DNA of 64,000 nucleotides, taken from contig JBBSQW010000014.1 in NCBI GenBank assembly GCA_038243635.1, forward strand, positions 28,497 to 92,496. The letters are read 5' to 3'. The position numbers and the translations under genes are program-made. The notes beneath the pieces are model-generated. The model made no database searches. It was not told the origin of the DNA and saw nothing but the letters and a program-made list of their open reading frames with translations. This stretch comes from Pseudopedobacter sp038243635. GTDB lineage: Bacteria > Bacteroidota > Bacteroidia > Sphingobacteriales > Sphingobacteriaceae. Below, in pieces: positions 15,565-24,584 of this stretch. Numbering within the stretch: position 1 is the first letter of the stretch; each line of letters begins with the position of its first letter.

Positions 15565-18500
15565 TTAGTTAAAGATATACCTAATGCCAAATTGCCCTGA
15601 CCAAGCAGAACCGAATGCGGATTCTTGATATCCTTTTCCATTAGATGGAGCTTTAAACGTAAATCCCGAATTTGCAGGATTAGCATTTGGTGAATAAGAG
15701 ACTACTGTTAAGGCCTGATTCGAAACAAAATATGACCTCCCCCAATCCTTATTTATTAGGTTACCAACGTTAAAAACATCAAAAGTCAATTGTAATCTGT
15801 TTTTAGTTCCTCTAAAGATTGCGCCTAAATCCTGCGTAAGTCTTGCGTCAAATTGATGCTCCCAAGGAGTTTCTGCACCATTTCTTTCGGTGTACTGACC
15901 TCTTTTTGTTTTTAAGTAAGGGTCAGATTCAATAAAAGCATCTAATGCGGTCCACTGATCCGCTACAGTTATCGGAGAAGGTGTTGTTATTGGCAATAAC
16001 TTAATTTCGCTTTGGTTTCTTGGAACATAAAACAAATCGTTACTAAAGCTACCATCACCATTCAAATCGCCATTATATAGATAAGTAAATGGAGTTCCAG
16101 AGATGCCTGCATAAAAAACAGATATTCCTGTACCAAAAGCTTTATCCTTTCCATAGTTAATCATATAATTTAGTGACCCTACCATTCTATGTCTAGTTTG
16201 AAAAGATGATGTAGAAAGCTGTGGATTATTCGGATCGTTTACGACCTGAAGAAATTCCCAGTTAGAAAGTGCTGTGCTACTAGTACCATCATTTAGAGAT
16301 TTTGCTTCCGTATTTGTATAAGCAAAACTTGCGGAAATCCCATTACTAAAGGTCTTCTGTAATTGTGCAGTTAAGTTGTATGTATACCCTTTACTAGTAT
16401 TGTCCAGCAATATTGCATTCGTAAAGTTTGAAGCGTCAACTTTTGCGCCATACACAAGTCTATTGTCTGCATTGTTTGAAAGCAACGGATTCAATCTAGC
16501 AGAAGTTGTATTCGGAGCCAAATTAATATCTGTATATAATACATTGTTGATAGTTTTTGAGTAAATACCTTCTAAAGTACCAGTTACCCCAAATGGAAGT
16601 TTGAAATCTAATGCCAAGTTGCTTCTAAAGACCTGTGGGATTTTAAAATCTTCATTAATCAGATTCACTTCCGCCTTATTAGATCCAGCGCCAGCAGACT
16701 GCTGATTATTAGGGTCTGGAACGAAAGCTAGCGGACTTGATGTAGAGTTTTTCCGGTCTACAGTACCAAACAACACACCACTATTACCGTATTGGTTAGA
16801 TAGCCAAACAAACGGCACTCTACCTGTAAATATTCCCGTACCTCCTCTTAATTGTACACTTCTATCACCTTTGATATCGTAATTAAAACCTAACCTTGGC
16901 GCAAATAACGGTTTACTTTTTGGCGTAATATCCGTTCTATAGCCAGGGAAGGCAGTTTCCACAACTGTATTCTTTAGAGGTGCGTCACCAAAAATCGGCA
17001 AGTCAACTCTCAACCCAGCTGTTAACTTCAAACCTTTTAAGACTTCAAAATCGTCCTGTGCATAAAAAGCAAGCTGAGCAGCGCTAAACTCGGCAGCAGG
17101 AAGTGCATTACCTGCGATCCTTGAATAAGTTGCTCTTACCCTACTTGGCTTTCCGGCCAAATAATCTGCAACATTATTAAAATCCCATCTTCCATTAGAG
17201 TTATTAATAAACAAGTTTCTGAAAGTGAAAAACTCATTATGCGTACCAAATGTTAGGTTGTGCTTACCTAAATTGAGTTTAAAATTATCGGTAAACTCAA
17301 AGATGTCCTGATCTAATTGGTTAGCCGCAGAGCTACGTTGTGAACCTAATTCTGCGCTAGAACCGGAAACACCTTCTAAATTTAAGATTGTGATTTGCGG
17401 AAATAAATCTCCCGCTACTTCTCGAGCGTCTCTTACTCTAGTATATCCTAAAATAAGGTTGTTAGACATTCTGTCAGATATTTTAGATCTTAGTTCTGCA
17501 ACACCAACATGCTGCTTGTTTGTAAACTTGTATCCGTTATTTCCAAACCTAAAGAAGGTTCCAGTTCTGCTAAGATTGTCATCAAAAGCGTCGATGTAAT
17601 TATATCTTGCAGTTAATTGATTTTTTTCGTTAATGTTCCAATCTAATTTGGTGAATATTTTGTCATTTTCTGTAGCAACATCTGTACTATTAAAACTACC
17701 TACGTCATACCCGTAAGTTAATTTTGTAAAATCAGCTATTGCTTTTGCGTTCGCAAGTGTTATCGCTGCACCAGTTTCTCCTGCATTATTAGATAGTGGA
17801 GCAGTTCTTCTTCCCAATTCAGCGTTCACAAAAAAGAATAGTTTATCTTTTATAATCGGTCCACCCAATCTTACACCATATTGATTGTTCATAAAAGGTG
17901 CAGATTTTCCACCTGTTAAAACGTTTTTCCCTGTGGTGTTTTCATTTCTACCAAAAAGGTACGCTGAACCTTCAAACTTATTAGTTCCAGATCTAGTAAC
18001 GGCATTAACCCCTGCACCAGTAAAATTACCGGAGCTTACATCGTAAGGAGCAATTAGCACCTGTATTTCTTGAATAGCATCCAGTGAGATTGGTTGTGTT
18101 CCTGCAGGTCCACCTGGTGTGCCACTTGAAGACAAGCCAAATACATCATTATTAACAGCACCATCTATCGTAATGTTGTTGAATCTATTGTTAGCACCAC
18201 CAAAAGAATTACCGTTGGCTTGAGGAGTTAATCTAGTAAAGTCTTGAAGTGACCTACTTAATGTAGGCAAGTTCTCAATTTGATCTCTTGAAATATTAGT
18301 AGCGGCACCTGTACGTTTACTATTTAAAACATTATCCTTAACCCCTATAACAGTAACCCCTTTAAGCTCTCTTCCCTCGTCGTTCAAAGTAACATCTAAA
18401 ACTTCACCATTGCCTAACTTCAAAGTAACACTTGATAATTCGTAAGCTTTTAAGCCTATAAAAGAAATAATAATCTTGTAAGGACCACCTACACGCATGT

Positions 18501-18720
18501 TAGCCATGTTAAATCGACCATCAACATTAGACGTAGTAGTGTAATTTGTACCAGTAGGTGTATGCGTAGCTTTTACGGTTGCTCCAGGCAGTACTTCGCC
18601 TTTTGCATCCTTAACTGTCCCACTCAAACTACTGGTGGTAACCTGCCCTAAAGTTGTTAATGTAGCAAACACTAGCATTGCCAACAAGAGTGAAAATTTT
18701 CTTTGTAATTTTTGTCTCAT
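15565..18720 (-). CDS. TonB-dependent outer-membrane receptor with carboxypeptidase-regulatory-like domain
   Basis: 1051 residues. A signal peptide (1-25) is followed by a CarboxypepD_reg-like beta-sandwich (about 30-115, SLSGTVKDAKGEVLPGATVK), a plug domain (NRFNNITIDGAVNNDVFG, near 180-200) and a 22-strand barrel ending WSGQFGIRYIFN, whose terminal strand fits BAM recognition. No SusD partner or TonB box partner genes are adjacent, so this is the stand-alone, Oar-like type rather than a SusCD pair. Substrate unknown. It has its own promoter and terminator. Confidence 0.9.
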   Translation of the reverse strand: MRQKLQRKFSLLLAMLVFATLTTLGQVTTSSLSGTVKDAKGEVLPGATVKATHTPTGTNYTTTSNVDGRFNMANMRVGGPYKIIISFIGLKAYELSSVTLKLGNGEVLDVTLNDEGRELKGVTVIGVKDNVLNSKRTGAATNISRDQIENLPTLSRSLQDFTRLTPQANGNSFGGANNRFNNITIDGAVNNDVFGLSSSGTPGGPAGTQPISLDAIQEIQVLIAPYDVSSGNFTGAGVNAVTRSGTNKFEGSAYLFGRNENTTGKNVLTGGKSAPFMNNQYGVRLGGPIIKDKLFFFVNAELGRRTAPLSNNAGETGAAITLANAKAIADFTKLTYGYDVGSFNSTDVATENDKIFTKLDWNINEKNQLTARYNYIDAFDDNLSRTGTFFRFGNNGYKFTNKQHVGVAELRSKISDRMSNNLILGYTRVRDAREVAGDLFPQITILNLEGVSGSSAELGSQRSSAANQLDQDIFEFTDNFKLNLGKHNLTFGTHNEFFTFRNLFINNSNGRWDFNNVADYLAGKPSRVRATYSRIAGNALPAAEFSAAQLAFYAQDDFEVLKGLKLTAGLRVDLPIFGDAPLKNTVVETAFPGYRTDITPKSKPLFAPRLGFNYDIKGDRSVQLRGGTGIFTGRVPFVWLSNQYGNSGVLFGTVDRKNSTSSPLAFVPDPNNQQSAGAGSNKAEVNLINEDFKIPQVFRSNLALDFKLPFGVTGTLEGIYSKTINNVLYTDINLAPNTTSARLNPLLSNNADNRLVYGAKVDASNFTNAILLDNTSKGYTYNLTAQLQKTFSNGISASFAYTNTEAKSLNDGTSSTALSNWEFLQVVNDPNNPQLSTSSFQTRHRMVGSLNYMINYGKDKAFGTGISVFYAGISGTPFTYLYNGDLNGDGSFSNDLFYVPRNQSEIKLLPITTPSPITVADQWTALDAFIESDPYLKTKRGQYTERNGAETPWEHQFDARLTQDLGAIFRGTKNRLQLTFDVFNVGNLINKDWGRSYFVSNQALTVVSYSPNANPANSGFTFKAPSNGKGYQESAFGSAWSGQFGIRYIFN

Positions 18721-18748
18721 ATTTTGCTTATTTTAGTTTCACAAAGGT

Positions 18749-18777
18749 CAAAACTATTCCTTATATATTCCTATCAA
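18749..18777 (-). promoter_or_regulatory. promoter of the TonB-receptor gene
   Basis: On the minus strand, TTG (18775-18777), 18 bp, then TAGTTTTG (18749-18756), an exact TAnnTTTG match about 29 bp before the ATG. Confidence 0.75.
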
Positions 18778-18907
18778 CCAAGGTTAAATAATTATAACCA
18801 ATGTAACATTTACATAACAACTTGCTTTCACTCAATTTTGTTTTAATCCCAACATTTTAAAGCCATATAAACTCACGACTATCTTTTTTTAAAAACTTGA
18901 AATTGAT

Positions 18908-18915
18908 TAGCTTTG
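18908..18915 (+). promoter_or_regulatory. -7 promoter box of lpdA
   Basis: TAGCTTTG, exact TAnnTTTG match, 33 bp before the lpdA ATG. No TTG is seen at the -33 position. Confidence 0.6.
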
Positions 18916-18948
18916 CATCACACAAAAACGACAATTCAATTTTTTGAT

Positions 18949-20337
18949 ATGAATTATGATTTAATAGTTATTGGCAGCGGACCGGGTGGTTATGTTGCTG
19001 CAATTAGAGCCGCACAATTAGGATTAAAAACAGCTATCGTAGAAAAAGAATCTCTTGGTGGTATATGTTTAAATTGGGGTTGTATCCCAACAAAAGCATT
19101 ACTAAAAAGTGCTCAGGTTTTTGAATATATCAACCATGCTGCCGATTATGGCATTACCGTAGGCGAAGCTTCCCCAGATTTTGACGCTGTTGTTAAAAGA
19201 AGTAGAGGTGTTGCTGATGGCATGAGTAAAGGAATTCAGTTTTTGATGAAGAAAAACAAAGTTGATGTCATCAACGGATTGGGAAAAATTAAAACAGGCG
19301 GTAAAGTTGAAGTGAAAGCTGCCGACGGAACTGTAAAAGAATATACTGCAAAAAGCACCATCTTGGCAACAGGCGGTCGTTCAAGAGAATTGCCTCACAT
19401 TAAACAAGACGGTAAAAAAGTAATTGGCTACCGCGAAGCAATGACTTTGCCTAAACAACCTAAAAGCCTTATAGTAATGGGTTCGGGCGCTATCGGCGTT
19501 GAGTTTGCCTATTTTTACGCTACCATGGGAACCAAAGTAACCATTGTAGAGTTTTTGGATAACATTGTTCCGGTTGAGGATGAAGATGTATCAAAACAAT
19601 TAAACCGCTCTTTCAAAAAAGTAGGTATCGATATTTTAACAAAATCATCTGTTGAAAAAATTGATGCAAGCGGAGACCTTTGTAAAGTAACTGTTAAAAC
19701 AGAAGCTGGCGAAAAAGTTTTAGAAGCTGAAATCGTTTTATCTGCAGTTGGTTACACACCAAACTTAGAAGGAATTGGATTAGAAGAAGTAGGTGTAAAA
19801 GTTGATAAAGGTCGCGTTGTTACAGACGAGTTCTACAAAACCAATATAGACGGTGTTTATGCAATTGGTGATATTGTTGCTGGTCAAGCTTTGGCTCACG
19901 TAGCATCTGCAGAAGGAATTATCTGTGTAGAAAAAATTGCTGGTCACCACCCAGAACCTTTAAATTACGGAAACATCCCAGGCTGTACTTATTGCTCTCC
20001 AGAAATCGCATCGGTTGGTATGACAGAGAAAAAAGCAAAAGAAGCAGGTTACGAGCTTAAGGTGGGTAAATTCCCATTCTCTGCATCGGGTAAAGCAAGT
20101 GCTTCTGGCGCTAAAGATGGTTTTGTTAAATTAATTTTTGATGCGAAATACGGAGAACTATTAGGTGCACACATGATTGGTAATAATGTTACAGAAATGA
20201 TTGCTGAATTGGTTGTTGCTCGTAAATTAGAAACTACTGGCATGGAATTAATTAAAGCTGTACACCCACACCCAACCATGAGCGAAGCGATAATGGAAGC
20301 TGCCGCTGACGCATATGGAGAGGTAATCCATTTGTAG
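18949..20337 (+). CDS. lpdA: dihydrolipoyl dehydrogenase
   Basis: 462 residues from ATG 18949 (the longer frame begins with TTG, upstream of the probable transcription start). FAD-binding GSGPGGY (9-15), the redox-active disulfide in GGICLNWGCIPTK (Cys40 and Cys45), NAD-binding GSGAIGVEFA (about 178-187), and the C-terminal HPHPTMSEAIMEA with the catalytic His-Glu pair. It reoxidises lipoamide in the E3 step of 2-oxoacid dehydrogenase complexes in the cytoplasm. The E1/E2 genes are not nearby. Confidence 0.96.
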   Translation: MNYDLIVIGSGPGGYVAAIRAAQLGLKTAIVEKESLGGICLNWGCIPTKALLKSAQVFEYINHAADYGITVGEASPDFDAVVKRSRGVADGMSKGIQFLMKKNKVDVINGLGKIKTGGKVEVKAADGTVKEYTAKSTILATGGRSRELPHIKQDGKKVIGYREAMTLPKQPKSLIVMGSGAIGVEFAYFYATMGTKVTIVEFLDNIVPVEDEDVSKQLNRSFKKVGIDILTKSSVEKIDASGDLCKVTVKTEAGEKVLEAEIVLSAVGYTPNLEGIGLEEVGVKVDKGRVVTDEFYKTNIDGVYAIGDIVAGQALAHVASAEGIICVEKIAGHHPEPLNYGNIPGCTYCSPEIASVGMTEKKAKEAGYELKVGKFPFSASGKASASGAKDGFVKLIFDAKYGELLGAHMIGNNVTEMIAELVVARKLETTGMELIKAVHPHPTMSEAIMEAAADAYGEVIHL

Positions 20338-20340
20338 GTG

Positions 20341-20667
20341 GTTAGGTGGTTGGTTTTTTAGCTCTTTAGGGCTTTCTCATCTGGCTAATTCAACATTAGA
20401 AACAATAGTCATGGCAGACATTGCAACAACTCAACTCATGACGCGTTGCAAATCGTTTAACATGACGAACTAAATAAAAAAGACTTTCTATGTTTTTTAG
20501 AAACTTAGAAAGTCTTTTTTGATTAATCTATTTCCTAGCGAGCGCCGAATCTGTCATGCTGACAATAGAAAGCATCTCACAAATAAATACGTATTCTGCA
20601 ACTAACTGACTAACTTTCCACGCAATAATCCCTAACCACCTAACAAACTAAAAACTAACCACCTAAC
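20341..20667. repeat. inverted repeat bounding the lpdA-MBL intergenic region
   Basis: GTTAGGTGGTTGGTTTTTTA at 20341-20360 is nearly the reverse complement of CTAAAAACTAACCACCTAAC at 20648-20667. The right end also carries a second AACCACCTAAC copy. About 290 bp lie between the arms. Confidence 0.55.
20475..20521 (+). terminator. intrinsic terminator
   Basis: AAAAAAGACTTTCTA pairs with TAGAAAGTCTTTTTT across a 15-nt loop. Symmetric A/T tails make it a candidate bidirectional terminator downstream of lpdA. Confidence 0.75.
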
Positions 20668-20677
20668 AACCTAAAAC

Positions 20678-21517
20678 ATGAAATTACACAAAATAGAAAC
20701 CGGTTTCTTTAAATTAGATGGTGGCGCAATGTTTGGCGTGGTGCCTAAAGTGATTTGGCAAAAAACCAATCCGGCAGATGAAAACAATCTTTGTACTTGG
20801 GCAATGCGCTGTTTACTGATTGAAGATGAAGGACGATTGATTTTAGTTGATACAGGAATTGGCGATAAGCAAGACGAAAAGTTTTTAAAGCATTATTATT
20901 TGCATGGCGAAGCTAGTTTAGATAAATCTTTGGCAGACTTAGGTTTTAGAAAAGATGATATTACCGATGTGTTTTTAACACACCTTCATTTTGACCACGT
21001 CGGAGGGGCGGTGATCCGTGAAAACGGAGAATTGAAGACAGCTTTCAAAAATGCAACCTATTGGAGCAGTAAGCAACATTGGGACTGGGCAGTAAACCCA
21101 AATGCTAGGGAAAAAGCATCCTTTTTAAAAGAAAACATTTTACCAATACAAGAAAGCGGACAATTGAAATTTATTGAAGCAATAGATGGAGTGCAGTTTA
21201 CCGAAAACATAAAAGTACGTTTTGCTTATGGACATACAGATGCGATGATGCTTCCACAGATTAGTTATAAAGGCAAAACATTGGTTTATATGGCAGATCT
21301 ATTGCCGTCCGTTGGCCATATTCCCCTACCCTATGTAATGGCTTATGATATGTTCCCAATCAAAACTTTAGACGAAAAATCAGCATTTTTAAAAGAAGCG
21401 GTAGAAAATAATTACATCCTTATTTTAGAGCATGACCCCGTAAACGAGTGTTGCACTTTGCAGAATACCGACAAAGGGATCAAGTTGGACGAGACTTTCG
21501 CTATTGCTGATATTTAA
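20678..21517 (+). CDS. MBL-fold metallo-hydrolase (lactonase-like)
   Basis: 279 residues. The zinc site THLHFDHVGG (His102-x-His104-x-Asp106-His107), a later GHTDAMM His, MADLLP with the bridging Asp, and a final EHDP His complete the MBL metal ligands. Preceding LVDTGIG is also typical. The layout is that of AHL-lactonase/AiiA-like and related hydrolases. The true substrate cannot be told from sequence. Cytoplasmic, no signal peptide. Single gene. Confidence 0.88.
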   Translation: MKLHKIETGFFKLDGGAMFGVVPKVIWQKTNPADENNLCTWAMRCLLIEDEGRLILVDTGIGDKQDEKFLKHYYLHGEASLDKSLADLGFRKDDITDVFLTHLHFDHVGGAVIRENGELKTAFKNATYWSSKQHWDWAVNPNAREKASFLKENILPIQESGQLKFIEAIDGVQFTENIKVRFAYGHTDAMMLPQISYKGKTLVYMADLLPSVGHIPLPYVMAYDMFPIKTLDEKSAFLKEAVENNYILILEHDPVNECCTLQNTDKGIKLDETFAIADI

Positions 21518-21564
21518 ATAAATATTCCGAACTTTCGAGGTCAAGCATTGGGATCAGTTCAATT

Positions 21565-21771
21565 TTAATCTTTTCTATACTCCAAAATATCGCCCGGCTG
21601 GCAGTCCAAAACTTCACATATCATATTTAGCGTTTCTAACCTAATTGCTTTGGCTTTCCCTGTTTTTAAAATTGAAAGGTTAGACATTGTAATCCCAACA
21701 CGTTCACTCAGCTCGGTAAGTGACATTTTGCGTTGTGCTAAAACCACATCCAAGTTTATAATTATCGGCAT
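21565..21771 (-). CDS. YozG-like HTH transcriptional regulator
   Basis: 68 residues, nearly all helix-turn-helix: LAQRKMSLTELSERVGITMSNLSILKTGKAK, then LETLNMICEVLDCQPGDIL. It belongs to the small Cro/C1 (HTH_26, YozG-like) regulators that are almost always encoded directly after a DUF2975 membrane protein. Here the DUF2975 stop lies 2 bp upstream. The pair probably forms a membrane-linked regulator, mechanism unknown. Confidence 0.9.
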   Translation of the reverse strand: MPIIINLDVVLAQRKMSLTELSERVGITMSNLSILKTGKAKAIRLETLNMICEVLDCQPGDILEYRKD

Positions 21772-21773
21772 AG

Positions 21774-22403
21774 CTAAACTGTTAAATCCTGCTCTTGTTG
21801 TAATTCTAAACCTTTTTTAATTAATAAAGCAAAAAAAATCATAAGCATTAAGAACGCAATATAATAATGTTGATTTATACTAGATGATTCAATGCTTATA
21901 AACAAACCATCACCTAACCTTTTCTGTAGATAATATCGAAAAAATATTATTTGAATGGCTTTAAGAGCATATAAACCTGCAAATACAATATTTAATTTCC
22001 AAAAACCATTAATTAATCTTTGTGTGAAAATTTTCTGTGGAGTAGAATCTTTAAGCATAACATACAAGCTTAAACAAACTATAATAAAGCATAAAAACAT
22101 AAATGGATCAAAATACTCATTATTATATGGGCTACATTTCAATAATAAATTATCCCAATTTGATTTCGGCTGAAAAACAGCAAAGCGAGCACCCTCTATA
22201 ATTAAGTTTTGTTTTTCTATTTTAATCTCATTTTTCGGTTTAGACCAATCACGCTCTAACAATACTTTAACCGGTCTATTGATACCACCGAAACTCGTAA
22301 GAATGATAGACATGAAAAATATAAAACAGCCCGAAATCAATATGAAAATCACAAGAGATTTAGGATTAAATGTATTTTCATTTACTTTTTTTTCAAATTT
22401 CAT
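21774..22403 (-). CDS. DUF2975 membrane protein
   Basis: 209 residues with four hydrophobic segments (about 17-40, 97-117, 137-157, 184-203) and the diagnostic C-terminus KKGLELQQEQDLTV. It lies 2 bp before the HTH gene, the standard DUF2975-HTH arrangement. The region 64-95 (IIEGARFAVFQPKSNWDNLL) is presumably extracytoplasmic. A disrupted paralogue lies directly upstream (22458-23119). Confidence 0.88.
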   Translation of the reverse strand: MKFEKKVNENTFNPKSLVIFILISGCFIFFMSIILTSFGGINRPVKVLLERDWSKPKNEIKIEKQNLIIEGARFAVFQPKSNWDNLLLKCSPYNNEYFDPFMFLCFIIVCLSLYVMLKDSTPQKIFTQRLINGFWKLNIVFAGLYALKAIQIIFFRYYLQKRLGDGLFISIESSSINQHYYIAFLMLMIFFALLIKKGLELQQEQDLTV

Positions 22404-22457
22404 TTTTTCTATTTTAATGGATTTAATTATTATGTGCTTGATGAATAATACTGCTTT

Positions 22458-23119
22458 CTAAACCGTCAAATCTTACTCATCCTGTAACACCAACCCTTCC
22501 TTAAAAAATTCATCAGAGCAATTAATAAAGAGCAAATAAACCATAAATATACATTGTACCCAAGCCCACAAAGCTGAACGGGCGATAAAAAAAAATGAAC
22601 TGGCCAAGCTATGGATGTATGAATTATATTGAAAAACGATTATAATCTTCAATAACACGATGGCATAAATCAAATAGTAAAACTTACTTAAGCTGGTCAA
22701 TGTGTTCCGAGAAAACTTAAAAACCTTTGGGGTATTCTTTAGCACCACAAGATCCCGACACTTATCACAAAAAAAAGCAATCCAAAAGAAAGAGAAAAAA
22801 ACTCATCCGCATTAGAATCCAAATCAAACATCAGTTGTTGGCAATAAGATTTTGGTTTAAGCACTCACTCACTTTTTTGGGACACCTCGATAAGATTGCT
22901 TCCAATGCTTAGTTTTTCTATTGATTGCGGTAACAAGTTTTCAATTGCAATTTTCTTAGATTTCTGCTGTTGGTAGTTTTCAAAACTTCCCCAAAAGCTA
23001 AATCCAGAAAAAATCGCCCCAACTAACAGAGACCTATATGCCGAAAGTGTGGGGTTAAACTTGGCAGGTTGCCACACTGAAAACGAGCTGATTTTTGAAA
23101 TGAATTGACTCTGCACCAT
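22458..23119 (-). pseudogene. broken DUF2975 gene
   Basis: Three consecutive open pieces align end to end with the intact neighbour. The first (84 codons from ATG 23119) ends NLIEVSQKSE at an in-frame TGA (22865-22867). Reading on in the same frame gives VLKPKSYCQQLM and NADEFFSLSFGLLFF, matching VFQPKSNWDNLL and NNEYFDPFMFLCFII of the intact protein. That frame stops at 22739, and a frame change near 22745-22760 continues as LKNTPKVFKFSRN (compare LKDSTPQKIFTQR). The last piece reads GLVLQDE, then in-frame TAA (22473), then DLTV and TAG (22458), reproducing the family C-terminus ELQQEQDLTV. Two stops and one frameshift make this a pseudogene. Confidence 0.85.
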
Positions 23120-23366
23120 CTTTGAGAATTAATTAAAAAGTTTATTGATAATAACATCAGCAAAAATAATACTTTTATAGTTGTAAAGCAATATTTACTT
23201 ATTGAATTACAATAAATAAATATTAAAAAACAATGTTTTTAGATAAACACTGACAAACTTTCAATGGCTTGGTTTTTGTAGGCTGACACCCGAATTGTTG
23301 TACAAAAATAAAATCAAATAATCCCAACATTTTCAGAGAATTAACGTTAAATGATACAAAGTTTCT

Positions 23367-23374
23367 TAGCTTTG
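23367..23374 (+). promoter_or_regulatory. -7 promoter box of the primary sigma factor gene
   Basis: TAGCTTTG, exact TAnnTTTG match, 41 bp upstream of the ATG. The -33 TTG is not evident. The rest of 23120-23366 contains no gene. Confidence 0.6.
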
Positions 23375-23415
23375 CAGACTTTTAGTTTTTAGAATAGCGC
23401 AATTAATTAGTTTAA

Positions 23416-24276
23416 ATGAGACAACTCAAGATTACTCAATCCATAACCAACCGTGAATCACAGTCGTTAGACAAATACCTTCACGAAATTGGTAAGGTTG
23501 ATTTAATTACAGCCGAAGAGGAAGTTATCCTGGCACAAAAAATCAGAGAAGGCGATCAAGCCGCTCTTGAACGTTTGACTAAAACAAATTTACGTTTCGT
23601 TGTTTCCGTAGCAAAACAATACCAAAATCAAGGCCTTACCTTGGGCGATTTAATTAATGAAGGTAACTTAGGCCTAATCAAAGCCGCAAAAAGATTTGAT
23701 GAAACCAAAGGTTTTAAATTCATTTCCTATGCCGTTTGGTGGATTCGCCAATCAATTTTACAAGCCATCGCGGAACAATCACGTATCGTACGTTTGCCGC
23801 TAAACCAAGTAGGTTCTTTAAGTAAAATTAGTAAAGCTTTCTCCAGACTAGAGCAGGAATTTGAAAGAGAACCATCTCCAGAGGAATTGGCAGACACTTT
23901 AGAAACTACTGTTGAAAAAATCTCAGATACGTTAAGTAACTCTGGTCGTCACGTTTCTATGGATGCTCCTTTTGTACAGGGAGAAGAAAACACATTGTTA
24001 GATGTTTTGGAAAATGATAATCCAAACACCGACAGTAACTTAATTGATGAGTCTTTATCAGAAGAAATCAAACGTTCTTTATCTACTTTAACAGAAAGAG
24101 AAAGAGAAATAATCGTATTATTTTTTGGATTAAGCACTAATCATCCACTTTCACTTGAAGAAATTGGTGAAAAATTTAACTTAACCCGTGAGCGTGTTCG
24201 TCAGATTAAAGACAAAGCCTTACAAAGGTTACGTCATACCTCAAGAAGTAAAATTTTAAAATCCTATTTGGGTTAA
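23416..24276 (+). CDS. rpoD: primary RNA polymerase sigma factor (sigma-70, RpoD/SigA type)
   Basis: 286 residues, lacking region 1.1 as usual for Bacteroidota. Region 1.2 (LDKYLHEIGKVDLITAEEE), region 2 with DLINEGNLGLIKAAKRFDE and FKFISYAVWWIRQSILQAI, region 3 with RLPLNQVGS, and region 4 with ERIIVLFFGL-like sequence and LTRERVRQIKDKALQRLRH as the -35/-33 reader. It directs core polymerase to the TTG/TAnnTTTG promoters seen across this window. Monocistronic with a terminator. Confidence 0.95.
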   Translation: MRQLKITQSITNRESQSLDKYLHEIGKVDLITAEEEVILAQKIREGDQAALERLTKTNLRFVVSVAKQYQNQGLTLGDLINEGNLGLIKAAKRFDETKGFKFISYAVWWIRQSILQAIAEQSRIVRLPLNQVGSLSKISKAFSRLEQEFEREPSPEELADTLETTVEKISDTLSNSGRHVSMDAPFVQGEENTLLDVLENDNPNTDSNLIDESLSEEIKRSLSTLTEREREIIVLFFGLSTNHPLSLEEIGEKFNLTRERVRQIKDKALQRLRHTSRSKILKSYLG

Positions 24277-24584
24277 TAAAATACAACCTCAACAAAAAAG
24301 CATTCATCATTTGGTGGATGCTTTTTTGTTTTTCTAATGGTTTTATGAAATGGACATTCCATTAAAAATTTATTTAGAATCAGACGAATGTTTTGCTTAC
24401 TTCTATGGGCAGCTAGGGAAAAGTGAATCTGCCATCTATCCTTTCCTTTCTCTATGGTGAGAGAATTAAAAACACATCGAGGTTTATAAACTTCACAACC
24501 AACTCTACGACCGCACCGTTCAAAGCTGTTCTGTATAATATGGCAAAATAATTGCTAGCTATGGTTCGATAAACAAACATCCCC
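24277..24584. other. 308-bp intergenic region
   Basis: Apart from the sigma-gene terminator (24293-24328), nothing coding or structured is seen. Confidence 0.6.
24293..24328 (+). terminator. terminator of the sigma factor gene
   Basis: AAAAAGCATTCATC / GGTGGATGCTTTTTT hairpin with a four-base loop and a T-rich tail, 17 bp after the stop. Confidence 0.8.

Larger units (their letters stand above)
20338..20677. other. 340-bp intergenic region without a gene
   Basis: No open frame with coding character. It holds a terminator hairpin (20475-20521), GGTTAGGTGG-like repeats at both ends in opposite orientation, and a GTCATGCTGA...AGCATCT segment (20554-20577). That segment resembles the dispersed intergenic palindromes common in Sphingobacteriaceae. 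Confidence 0.6.
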
